Shown: positions 22,201 to 32,310 of the stretch, piece after piece
How the letters are laid out: every line of letters starts with the position of its first letter
How positions within the stretch are numbered: the first letter of the stretch is position 1
Assembly: GCA_025526915.1 (NCBI GenBank)
Contig: JAHLKH010000052.1
Coordinates: 1 to 64,000 of the forward strand
Length of the DNA stretch: 64,000 nucleotides
Direction: 5' to 3'
Source of the DNA: Entophlyctis helioformis
Lineage: Eukaryota > Chytridiomycota > Chytridiomycetes > Chytridiales > Chytriomycetaceae
Position numbers and translations under genes: made by a program
Notes under the pieces: generated by a model
Seen by the model: only the letters and a program-made list of their open reading frames with translations
Databases searched by the model: none
What the model was told of the DNA's origin: nothing

Positions 22201-24200
22201 TTGACCAAGGGGAGCTTGACCAAGGGGAGCCGCAGCATGGAGATGCAGCACCACCACCACCCCAACGCGCAGTCGAGCCTCAGCCTCAGCAGCAAGCAGT
22301 GCCCAGACAGGCCACACCGGAGCAAAACGAGCTGCTGACAGCATTCTTCCGAGATCTGCTTCGTCAAAGAGCGCCTCGACAGCCAGCGGCACAACAGAAC
22401 CCAGCTGGTGCTCGCGAGAGACTACGTGACAGGAACGCTGTGCCTGCCCGACAGATGCTGTCATACGATCGCGACTTTCAACAAGTCAACAGGCCCATAG
22501 ACTGGGAAGCAGAGGCCGCAGCCCCGACGCCAGCCGCGAGAGCAGCAGGCAGCCGACAGCCGCCGCAAGATGCACCCACGGCACTAACGCTGCAGCTCAT
22601 GGGCAAGACGGAGATGACGCGCAGGGTGCTGCGGCAGGATGAGGACGGTCTGCTCTACTGGGTGGATGCCAAGGCGCTCGTGGTGACCAATGGACGTGTC
22701 TACTGGCAGGATGCCATGGGCACTGCTGAGAGTCGCAAACGCTGGGGCGGCCCTGTTCAGGAAGAGTGGGACTCGATCGTGGAGAACGGCGTGTTCATGC
22801 TGGTGGATCGCCCGACAGACGGTACGCCGGTCATCGACCTCATGTGGATCTTCACGGAGAAGGCCGATGGACGTCTCAAGGCTCGCCTGGTTGCTCGCGG
22901 CGACCAACAGGAAGACGATGTAGAGGTTGCTGCGCCGGTGACGAGCTACACGACGGTGCGCGTTGTGCTGGCCCTTGCGGCAATCCTTGGTCTGCGGTTG
23001 CGACAGTTTGACGTCAAGACCGCGTTCCTGCATGGCGATCTCAAGGAGGAGGTCTACACCCAGCAGCCGATGGGCTTCAACGACGGCACGGGTCGCGTGT
23101 GGCGGTTGATCAAGAGTCTGTACGGTCTCCGCCAAGCGCCACTCGCCTGGAACGAGAAGTTTCACACCGCCATGGACGAGATGGGATACGCCTGCAGCGA
23201 CATGGTGGACGCGTGCTGTTACATCAAGCGCCAGGACAAGGCGTTCGTGATCGTGGTCTTGTACGTCGATGATCTCCTGGTGCTGACGGCCAACAACAAG
23301 ATGTTTGCTCAGCTCAAGGAAGGTCTCGAGTCGCGGTTTGCCATGAAGGATCTCGGCGAGGCCCAGTCGTTCCTGGGCATGAAGATCGATCGCGACGAGG
23401 CCACGGGCAACTACCACATCTCCAACACCAAGGCCATTGAGAAGATGCTGGCTCGCGTGGGCATGCAGGACTGCAAGCCTGTTGGTACGCCGATGCCGAC
23501 GTCTACTCTGGAGTTTGGTGGGCCCAAGACGTCGCAGCCGGTACGCGAGGTGATTGGCATGCTGTCACATCTGGCCAGGACCACGCACCCAGAGATCTCA
23601 GCCGCGGTTGGAATTGTATCGCGGCATGTGTCGGAACCTACAGAGCATCTCTGGACGCACATCAAGCGAATCCTCCGGTACCTGAAGGGCGTCAAGGACG
23701 CCTTCTTTGTCTTCAGCGGAGACTCGGTCGAGCTGTCTGGGTTTGCCGACGCGGATTTCGCTGGAGACCTGGCAGATCGCAAGTCGACGTCTGGATGGAC
23801 ATTTTATGTGGGTCGGAGCTGTGTGAGCTGGAAGAGCGCCAAGCAGAAGTGCGTGTCACTGTCCACATACGAAGCAGAGACGGTGGCCGTGTCGGATGCA
23901 TGTAGGGAGCTGGTGTGGTTGCGGCGCATGCTGGAGTGGCTGGGCTTCAAGCAGGATGGCCCGACGATACTGCGCAACGACAACTCCAGCTGCGTGACCA
24001 ACACAAAGGGAATGCTCCGGCTGAAGTCGTCCAAACACATCGACATCCGAAATCTGTATGTGCGTGAGGTGGTCAAGTCGGGTGTGGCGAAGGTGGTCCA
24101 CGTGGCAACCGAGGACAATGTCGCAGACATCATGACGAAGCCGTTGGCAAAGGATACATTCAATCAGCACGCTGGAAGTCTGGGGATGGTGCCGAACTAG
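19251..24200 (+). CDS. Copia Gag-Pol polyprotein with one in-frame TAG
   Basis: One frame of 1650 codons, interrupted only by TAG at 21822-21824 between integrase and reverse transcriptase. Gag has a retroviral zinc knuckle (CYNCGGRGHKQWAC, near 20092). The protease site reads LDCGAT rather than the common DSGAT. Integrase has the HH-CC region (HQRLCHPG...LCRACSLAK) and D-D-E residues (HIDTFGPF, RSDNAQEF, NGIAERK). RT has KARLVARGDQQ, DVKTAFLHGDL, LYGLRQAPLAW and YVDDLL. RNase H has GFADADFAGD and ends TKPLAKDTF. The start is taken at the ATG at 19251, which straddles the LTR end and the primer site. An in-frame Met at 19170 inside the LTR is an alternative. Either the stop is read through or this copy is just inactivated. 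Confidence 0.93.
19252..19261 (+). other. Primer-binding site, initiator-Met tRNA type
   Basis: TGGTAGCACT starts directly after the 5' LTR. TGGTAGC is complementary to the GCUACCA 3' end of eukaryotic initiator tRNA-Met, the primer used by Ty1. The match is seven bases before it breaks, so the assignment is good but not certain. Confidence 0.7.
22096..22236 (+). repeat. 15-bp tandem repeats in the linker of the copia polyprotein
   Basis: About nine units of GACCAAGGGGAGCTT-like sequence encode a (D/H)QGE(L/P) pentapeptide repeat. They follow an acidic GDDD-rich repeat (21930-22050). Both lie in the variable linker between integrase and RT. Confidence 0.9.
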
Positions 24201-24214
24201 AGGCAACAACGGCA

Positions 24215-24226
24215 TCTGAAGGGGAG
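24215..24226 (+). other. Polypurine tract of copia element
   Basis: CTGAAGGGGAG immediately precedes the 3' LTR. This is the expected priming site for plus-strand synthesis. Confidence 0.75.
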
Positions 24227-24356
24227 TGTTGCGGGGGGCAGATTGGTTGTTGCAGTGGATGGTGAAAGTGGAATTTGGATTGGAAATTTGTTTTAATACA
24301 ACAAGAAAAACTACTGCCTCGCAAGTCTGTCGCAGCATCAACGGCAAGAATCAACA
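24227..24356 (+). repeat. 3' LTR of copia element
   Basis: 130 bp, the same ends as the 5' LTR, followed by the second copy of the CTTCC target duplication. Confidence 0.95.
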
Positions 24357-26295
24357 CTTCCACCGCAGGAGACGTCTCGCGTACAATCTCAAAAAGTTGC
24401 GCACTTGCCGCCCTGCTGATCGTCGCCAAAACGTCACGGCCCACGACTCCATTGTGATTGCCGGCAAGGCGACCTGCTGCATGCTTGACGATGCAATTGA
24501 ATGCGACAGGAGATCGCTTGACCTCCTCCAGCGTAGTGGCCATTTCGGCGTTTTTGACAATGCTGTCAAGGTGCCGGCCAATGTCATCCCGCGTAAGGTG
24601 GACGATGTTGGGATCGCGGTTGCCTTGCTGCGACTTGGGATGAACAAGGACGCATCCAGCGTGTAGCTGACAGCTACATCACGATCCAACAATGGCATCA
24701 AAGACAGGAATGACGAGTTAGTCATGCGAGACACACCAAGAGATCACATGCGTGCATGCATACCTTGCTTGAGGCGTGGCAGTCCTGTCAACAGCCGTGC
24801 TGTTGTCATTGCCATGTTGCGATGGATGGTCAGTATGGTGCTATGCATGCAAACGCGTCCATGCCACCATGCCATAGCCAGTCACGCAATGACTTGCCTC
24901 TGCACAGGTGCGTTGCCAAATGGGCTGCTGGAGCCAGTCGGGGCTATGAATGATTTGGCCAATGCCCCCGACTCATCATGATTGATGAAGACGTTGAATG
25001 CGTTTAAGAACGACTTGACCAGAGCCTCGCCTCCAACCTTCCACAGATCCTTGACGTATGCAATCCTGATTGCCTCTAAAAACTTCTCGGCCTTGTCGGG
25101 CTCGTGGAGTTGAGCACAATACTTGGCTGGATCGTCAAAGCCCGCCTTGCTTGCCTCGGCATCGACAAAATCGTTGATGAACTTGGAGGCAGCAGGAATA
25201 CCTTCCAGGCAGTGGGAGTAGCGAGGCGAGTTAGTCGGCATTGCAGCATGGATGACAATACAGAGCATGAAGCCACGCATTGCACGTACCACGGTCAGGG
25301 CAGTTGTGACAGTCGTTTTTGGACATGGCGGCGACCAACGGGCTTGCCAAGGGGAAATTGTACACCCTCAAGGCCGAGGTAGTGGAGGCAATGCCCTTGT
25401 GGTTATACGACTTGATTGGGCTGAGGCCGCCCTTGCGCATGCATGTTGTGATGACCGGGCAGCGACCGTCGCAGTGTATTATGAGATCCGAGTCATTACA
25501 AATGACGGCCATCGGCGTGTCGCTGATGCAAGACAAAGACTGTTAGCTGTCAATCATAACAGACAGATGTCATGGCGATCTATACCTTGGATTGCTTGCA
25601 TACTTGGCAGCGTGGCGGGCAATACAGATGTCCGCCTCATGGTCGCACCAACAGACCTTGTGTCGAGACCCAGAGCCGAGAATCTCCGCGATCACCTCTT
25701 TGATGAGCCTCTTGTCATCGTGTGTGATGGTGAACGAAAGTCGCAGTGCACGCTTCTCTTTCCTGGATTGTCAACCGAATGTTAGAATCGCCTCAATGCG
25801 GCACAAAGAAGTGTACGTACCGCATCAGATGCCGCCATCGCTTGCCCTTGCGGCGCTTGAGAATGCACCGTAGCACGACGCCCGTCCAATGCAGCACTTG
25901 CTGGGCACGGCCCTTGTGCACAGTCTTGATCCCAGAATCGCCGTTCTGGCCGTCCACATGAAAAATGTATGTGTGCTCGGCACCGAACTTGTCAATAAGC
26001 GACTCGATGACGGGCGTGAGGACGGTCACCCACTCGGCTATGGATGGTTGTTGATCACGCTCTCCTGCCCCCCTGAAGTGCGGATAGAGCACGCTCATCG
26101 CATCGACGAGGAAGATGCCCGTAATGCTGGATGTGGTCGCCTCGGTGTTGTTTGGATCTCGTGAATGCAGTCCATTGGCAAGCACAAGCTGCGCGATCTG
26201 GGCACAAGACACGTCTTTGTTGTATACGCCGACGGACTTTGCCTTTGTGGCACGTGCAGAAAACCCAATGACCCCCATGTTGTGCGATCGTGCGA

Positions 26296-26440
26296 TTGTT
26301 TGTGTGCTGTCGTGACCGTTTGTTTGTGTGCGGTCGTGCCTGCGGTCGTGCCTGCGATCGTGCCTGCGATCCTGCGATCCTGTGTGTCTGCGATCCTGTG
26401 TGCCTGCGTGCCTGCGTGCCGGCGGTGTGCCGGCGTGCGT
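26296..26440 (+). repeat. GC-rich tandem repeat upstream of the XPG-like nuclease
   Basis: A degenerate array of CTGCGATCGTGC and CTGCGTGC units lies just upstream of the start codon at 26278, in the putative 5' UTR or promoter. It can be translated as an HDRRHDRR repeat, but that frame has no other support. Confidence 0.7.
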
Positions 26441-26449
26441 CGCTGGAAG

Positions 26450-26980
26450 CTGAGCGATGAGGGTTGATAGTCTGTGAGCTGCGATTCTTATCATGCGCCG
26501 AGTGCACAGGCAGTGGGGTTTGTAACTTGCCTCTCGAGAGATCTCTCTCAACAGACGCAGACCTCGGCAAAAGTCAGATCAGGCAGTGCGGTTGCAGACA
26601 GTTGGGGCAAGCAAAGAGCAAACACAAGTTTGCTTTCATTTTCCACCAAACAGCCAAACAATGCAATGGGCTGTGCATGGTCCACAATGCCGCCTCTTCC
26701 ACCAGTACAGCCATGTTTGTTGTGGATCTCGTGGCATGGATCTGTCACGAGGCGTGTGTTCTCATCCACGACCGTGCACGTGCCGCTGACTGGCTGGCTG
26801 GCTCGCATTGACTTTTGTTCAGGTTGACGCGTGGTTTGATTTCAATTTCATTCTTCTTGGCTGGAATGCCATGCCACTCTGAGCAGCGATGCTGTTGATG
26901 CAGATCGTCTCCACTTTGAGGCTGGCACGCAGCCCGTCTTGGAGGTGATTGCACTGCTTATTCTGTGTTGTGGGTGATCA
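26450..26980. other. Intergenic, no gene seen
   Basis: About 530 bp between the promoter side of the XPG-like gene and the next minus-strand remnant. No open frame shows domains or consistent splice signals. Confidence 0.35.
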
Positions 26981-28719
26981 GGCATGCTGCTTGCTGTACT
27001 CTGCACTATGCAAGTCAAGTTGGTAGACGCTGTCTTTGAACGAGAGAGTGATCTTGGTCGCCTTGCAGTGCATCACACAGTCAGTATTGCTGCAGTCTTG
27101 GAGGCATGAGATCATGCCAAGAGGCTTGCGAATGTCTTTGAGAGGCACCACCCATGCCACATGGCTGCCGAGGTTCCCTTTGAGAGAGTGACCATTGCCG
27201 CCATTCTCCAGTCGCTGTGGGTCAAAGCCCTTGATGATCGTGCTGATGTGAGACACTTGGCCGCATTGGATGCACTTCTGAGGGCCGTCTGCGATCTCAA
27301 TGAATGACAGCAGCTCGATTGTTGTTCACCAGTCGCATTCCTTGGATATCATCGTCGTCACCATGGAAGCCTGTGGCATGGCCCAGAGGCATCCATATTG
27401 GGAAAGAATCCATTGGGCCTGCTCTACTTGGTGGGGTACCCTGCGACTTCTGGTGGCACAGTCATGGGAATGAAGTGCTGTCTTTCAAGGTCAGGCCGAT
27501 CCAAGCAGTCATGGTTTGCCAGCAGCCTTCTGGCTGTAAAGCACCAGATTGCCTGTGATGACCGCTAACCGTATTGGATCGTCCTGACACAAGGATCTCT
27601 TGTAGCATTGCAGCGAGCCCCTCTCCAAGTAGCATCTTCTCAGTCAATGTCCCACTGCATCCAACAATCGCCCTGATATGCATCTGCATTGTGACCCAGT
27701 GCGATGCAGTTGGTGTTGCCTGACTGGCCGGATGGTCCATGGACAGGTTGGTCGTTGACGCACTGCCTGCATCGCCTCTCTGCTCTGGATCGTCCTTGTC
27801 AACAAGCACAGTGCATGCAAGACTTGGATAGTCAGGACCATCGCCATCATCATCGTCGTTGTGGTTGTTAAATGAATCGAGAGTGCTTGGTCTGTCTGGC
27901 CACTCCATGTGCTGCTCAGTGGATCGCATCCAAGATGCCATCGCACCAAGTGCAATGTGGCCAGACACGCCTGCCAGCACTCGCGTCCTCCTCACCAGTC
28001 TCGTCTGGATCAGTGTCGTCGAGTGTGACGCTCATCGAGTGTGCTGCCACTGCCGAGTTTGGCGTCCAAGTCGGCATGCCAATCCAGCTGTCCAGCAAGC
28101 AGTTCGTGCAGCCAACTCCAAGGATCGATCCATTGAGCACGTCTCAGTGGCTGCTCCTCGCTGCTGCTGCATCCCATGTCGCAGTCGGAAAGCACCAAGC
28201 AGCTTGGTCCTGCGATGCCAATGCTCTCGCTGTCCTCTTGAACAACAACCAGCTCGCCCTGTTCACGGCCGTCTTGCCAACGTCCCTTGCTGTTTGGAGC
28301 CATCAGACATGCACACAGTCAGTGCCAAGACCACACAGACACGACCGTCAGACTGCTGTGCTGTCGTCGTCGATGGGCAATGGAGCATGACTGGACAGAC
28401 AGCGAGTCAACGCACCTGCTTGCCTGTCTGCAGCCTGCCTTCTGTCCCCCCGCCTTGTTGGGCACGCCTCTCAGACGGCCACGACCACGCTGCTCTGCTG
28501 GATGGCCTGCTGCATGGCCTGCTGCATGCCACTTTGAACAGTGAGCCTCGCAGTCTCCCCCTGAAGGACTCGTCCAGCAAGCGAGCGCTGTCCCATATCC
28601 GTGCTGTCGCCTGCGTCGTCGCTGTCGTTGTCGTTGGACTCGTTGTTGTTTGTGTGCAGTTGGGCGGCAAGTGCAGCAGCGTCTGGATCTGGCATGGCGC
28701 GTTGCTGCTGTGCTCGCAT
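26978..28719 (-). pseudogene. Weak multi-exon coding remnants, function unknown
   Basis: Four minus-strand segments have coding-like composition. 28719-28475 encodes a Met start, an acidic and Asn-rich stretch and a QQAMQQAIQQ helix. 28303-28013 contains CLVLSDCDMGCSSSEEQP. 27870-27465 contains HNDDDDGDGPDYPSL and EKMLLGEGLAAMLQEIL. 27300-26978 contains CIQCGQVSHI with further Cys pairs and ends with a stop. I could not join them in one frame with canonical introns and recognise no family. It may be a decayed part of the neighbouring mobile-element island or a real gene with misread introns. Confidence 0.3.
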
Positions 28720-28752
28720 CGCGCAGTGTCTGCACCGAGCAAGGGCTCTCTA

Positions 28753-28836
28753 GATCGACCAATCACAGCGACTCCACCAGGATCAACCAATCACAGCGAT
28801 TCCACCAGGATCGACCAATCAGGAATAGTCCACCAG
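28753..28836 (+). promoter_or_regulatory. Three 28-bp tandem repeats, each with a CCAAT box
   Basis: Units at 28753-28780, 28781-28808 and 28809-28836. Each starts GATCGACCAATCA (unit 2: GATCAACCAATCA) and ends TCCACCAG. The array ends about 70 bp upstream of the start of the right permease (28905). CCAAT is the binding site of the fungal HAP/NF-Y complex, so an array here probably acts in transcription. The left permease has no equivalent. Confidence 0.6.
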
Positions 28837-28904
28837 GGGCAATGGTATGAGAACCGGGCCTAACTTTGGCCTGGATCTGCAGGCAAAATCCAGGCTGGCT
28901 GTGA

Positions 28905-31610
28905 ATGACGGCGTCGTTTGTTGTTCCAGACACGGCGAGCGTCAGTAATGATGAAGCCCCGAGGCTTTCTCGGCAGGGCATGAGCAGACTGGAGCAAGTG
29001 CAGGCCCAAATACAGGCCGAGCACCCGCAGCACGAGCTCCAGCGGCAAAGCACGGTCGTTTCCGGTGTTACTTCGTCCAGCCATGTCCCAGAATTCTTTG
29101 CTCGGTGGCTACCGCACGGTGTTGCGTCGCATATCTTCTCGTCAAGTAAGGGCTCCAGGCCAGAGAAGTCGTTTCTGGGTATGTACATGTCTCGCCGTCT
29201 GGTCATCGAGGTCGTCCCATCAAGCACGGCCAGAGACGATGCCTTCAACCAAAATGCTAACAGACCTCATAATCGCGACTTCCTCTTCTCTGCCCGTTTT
29301 CATACATGTCTCAGAGCGTCGCCAACTTGGAACGCGATTCGCACGCGTCTACAACATGTAAACTCCCACTTGCATAAATGCGTATGGCACACTGACGTCA
29401 CGGCTGATCCAGTATCATTGGCACACCGGTCGCCTCGCGACGTCTGCTCGACCCATGCCGCTATCTGCGTCGACTGTGGCTTGACGGACATCGCAGATGG
29501 GGACTGGTGGTTGGCTTTGTCATTCCTGGCCTGTACTATGGCTTCAATCTCGGCTACAAGTATGGTGTCGGCAGCATGATGGCTGCACATGTGATTGCAT
29601 CGACGCTTGTGGTGTTGCTCTCGGCCATGTTTGTGGATCTTGGCACCGTGTACACCTTCACAAGTGGCTGTGCGGCATACTCGTACGCTGCGTGTAAGTT
29701 TCAGCAATACCGCGTTCTGTTGTGATCCTGTGCTCATGAGTGGCATGCTCTGCAACCACTCTCCGGCTACTCCTTGGCCACCGTCGATCATCCTCCGACC
29801 ACTCCTTGGCCATTCCATCGATCATCTCTCGATCATCCTCCAACCACCACTCTCTCATCCAGTCGGAGGTGTGGCGGCCACCATTGTTGGATACGCGTAT
29901 CTGGTGAGACGCGGCATGCCTGCTGGTTGCCGAAACCTCAGTGACCACATCCCATGACTGAAGATCCGACACTCAACCATGCTCGCACCATGACAGATTG
30001 AGTTTCTGATGGCGACATCGTCCAACAATACTTTCATTGGTGAGCACCTTCCTTGCCACACAATACATGCTGACTGCACAGCCTCGCTCTCCTCTCGCCA
30101 CAACTGACCATGACAACCGGCCGTGGCAATCACCATGCACCACACAGCCATTCTGTGCTCGATGCTGTTTGGTACTGCCGACAGCTTCGAGCCTGTCTAC
30201 TGGGCCGTGATCGTCGTCTTCTGCGTCGTTCTCAATACCCGGCCGCAGCTGTACATGACCGTCAATGCGATCAGCACGGCGTTTGCATGCGTGTATCTGG
30301 TGTGCCTGCTGTGCATCGGTGCATCACGACTCGACTACTCGCGTGTGTTCCACACCGTCATGGCGGATGGATCCGTGTCGACGGCCATCTTCCCATACGG
30401 CATCTATGGCGTGTTCAACGCCATTCCGTTTGCATTGTATCTGTACATTGGCTTTGAAGGTGAGCCAGGCATTTGTCCGCGTGCTGATGTGACCATGAGT
30501 GCGACACACTCATCCATCCATCCATCCATCCATCCATCCATCCATCCACAGTCATTCCAGTGGCTGCCGAAGAGACGCTGGCAATCGAGACGTCCATGCC
30601 GTACTCGATGTGGTCAAGCACAGGCACGCTCGTCACACTCGGCACGCTCGTCGTGATCATCACAGCCGGCATGCCGCCAGGCGTCCAAGCACTGTCGGCG
30701 TCTGAGCTGCCATTTGTCGACAGCATGTCGGTCATCTTTGGCATCACGCCTGGATCGACTGCGCAGAAGGTGCTGATCGCGAGCATGATTCCAGGCATCG
30801 CGGTGCCGATGCTCAACAACTTTTTCGGCTGCTCGCGGTACGTTTACGGACTGGCGCGCGGTGGATACCTGCCGACATTCCTGGCCATCACATCCAAGGG
30901 CAACAGCACGGGTCATAACCGAGCACCAGTCATTGCGCTCGTCGTTGTTGGCTGCTTGGTGATGGTGCTGTGCTATGGCATGACGTCACCGTTCTCCATG
31001 CTCGATCTGTACCTGCTGAATGCGTCGACCATGTTTGCACTTGCGGCATACTTTGCTGACTCGGTCGTGTACATCAAGGTAGCTTACGAACTGCAATACC
31101 GCGGTTGCTTGAACGGATGGCATAGCCAATGTTTACTAACTTGCCCCGTATGCATGGATCGATCAGCTTGTGAAAGGAAGCATGAAGTTCCTTCCAAGGC
31201 AGGCAAAAAGTCCATTTGGCATCCCTGGAGCAGTACTTGTGATAATCATCACAGGTGGTAGCTTCGGAATGCTCATGTACCTGCAGAAGCTTTGGCAGAA
31301 CCTTGGCATTGCCGTTGCGATCTTTGTCGCATGCGTGATTCCGTACTATATCATCGTCATCAAGCGCAACCTTATCGAGACGCCAGAGAGCCTGTGAGTA
31401 TTGCGAATGGTGCGCATGATAGGGTAACGGCTGATGGGTACTTGTGCATGCAGGTTTGTGCATCGTCGCATGAAAGAGTACATGGCCGACATCGTTGCAG
31501 ACATCGTTTCATCGAACTGCATTGTCTCGACTGAGCCAAGCGACGTCACAAGCCGCCAAGCTCATGCTCCCAGCCAAGAGTCAGCTGTCGAGATGAGCAC
31601 ATCAGAGTAG
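28905..31610 (+). CDS. APC-superfamily amino-acid/ethanolamine-type permease, right copy
   Basis: Exons: 28905-29178, 29315-29357, 29413-29693, 29863-29903, 29997-30039, about 30123-30459, 30552-31078, 31167-31393 and 31454-31610. Phases fit from exon 1 to exon 5 and from exon 7 to the stop. Exon 1 encodes EFFARWLPHGVASHIFS...EKSFLG, joined to ERRQLGTRFARVYN and IIIGTPVASRRLLDP, all ahead of the first membrane segments. The body is the same as the left copy. The intron after exon 7 has a clear CTAAC branch point, whereas the left copy has a different, shorter intron. Exon 8 reads LVKGSMKFLPRQAKSPFG where the left reads LASGNMQRMPRPAKSAFG. The C-terminus (VHRRMKEYMADIV...EMSTSE) is also different. 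The gene looks intact apart from the unclear acceptor of exon 6. Confidence 0.77.
29273..31078 (-). repeat. Right inner arm of inverted duplication (permease body)
   Basis: Mirror of 11098-12903 at coordinate sum 42176. Past 29273 similarity drops to the level of distant paralogues (exon 1). Confidence 0.9.
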
Positions 31611-32310
31611 TACAGTTCAATACATCATTCTCAAACATGAGTGCCTTTCACTTCTTGCATTCTCGGACATGGTTGTATCCTGTGTGCTGTCCGTGTGTGC
31701 TGCCTCATGGCTTTGCCGTTCAGCGTGCTCGTTCAGCGTGCTCGTTTGGCTGGAAAGAGTGCAGCGTTGTCTGACGGCGCTCTATTGCTTCAGCACACTC
31801 ACGATTCAACTCCGACCAGATGTGATTCGTGTATCGCGACCAACCGAGACTTGGCGGCACTTGTCCGTGTCTCGCGTTTCGCCTGCCAGGCTGGACAGCA
31901 AACGGGGACGGTGCAGACACAGCACCACAGTGGCCAATGCAAGGCAGCCATCGACAAAGCCTGATCAAACATCTGAAGGTGCAAGCATGACAGCATGCGG
32001 CTCTGTTCAAAGCCTCAACCGTATGCACCCGCACCGTCACGAGCTCTGCGCACAACACAACACAGCACAGCACAACAATGCTGCTCATCGTGAACAGCCG
32101 CGTCACGATGCTCGCGTTTGTTGTTGGAGAGTGCTTGGGCCGCGTGGCGTGTTGTCCGGTGAAGCGCACCCGTCAGCGTCCTCTTAAGCGACGGGTTCCC
32201 TCTCTCTTGTCTGCCTTGCCTTCTGCGATCAGTGGCTGCCCTCCTGCTCTGTTTGTCTGCCCATCCTCCTGTCTCGACGCACACTCCAATAGATCCAACG
32301 ACCTCATCGC

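Larger units (their letters stand above)
19122..24356 (+). mobile_element. Ty1/copia LTR retrotransposon, young, near-complete
   Basis: The element is bounded by two 130-bp LTRs that begin TGTTG and end CAACA. The target duplication CTTCC lies at 19117-19121 and 24357-24361. The LTRs differ at only two sites that I can see (C/A in GTGGCATT, C/T in GCAAGCCT), so the insertion is recent. The order gag, protease, integrase, reverse transcriptase, RNase H is the copia order. The element is inserted antisense to the XPG-like nuclease gene. Confidence 0.96.
18593..26278 (-). pseudogene. XPG/FEN-like structure-specific nuclease, split by a copia insertion
   Basis: Exons (minus): 26278-25821, 25762-25586, 25522-25290, 25201-24898, 24799-24764, 24673-24357, resuming after the retroelement at 19121-19070, then about 18990-18593 and probably beyond. 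The start MGVIGF is typical of FEN1/XPG. All family acidic positions are present in order: IFLVDAMSVLY, YIFHVDGQ, DHEADICIA, VICNDSDLI and AAMSKNDC, followed by a helix-hairpin-helix-like DRGIPAASKFINDF. Family knowledge: these enzymes cut branched or flapped DNA. Splice phases join without frame errors over exons 1-6. The intron after exon 4 uses a GC donor (GCAAGT). The copia insertion lies in exon 6, between the codons of SPAVE and VRAEF. Upstream of the start is a GC-rich repeat. It is oriented like, and lies directly upstream of, Fanzor copy 2. Confidence 0.65.
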
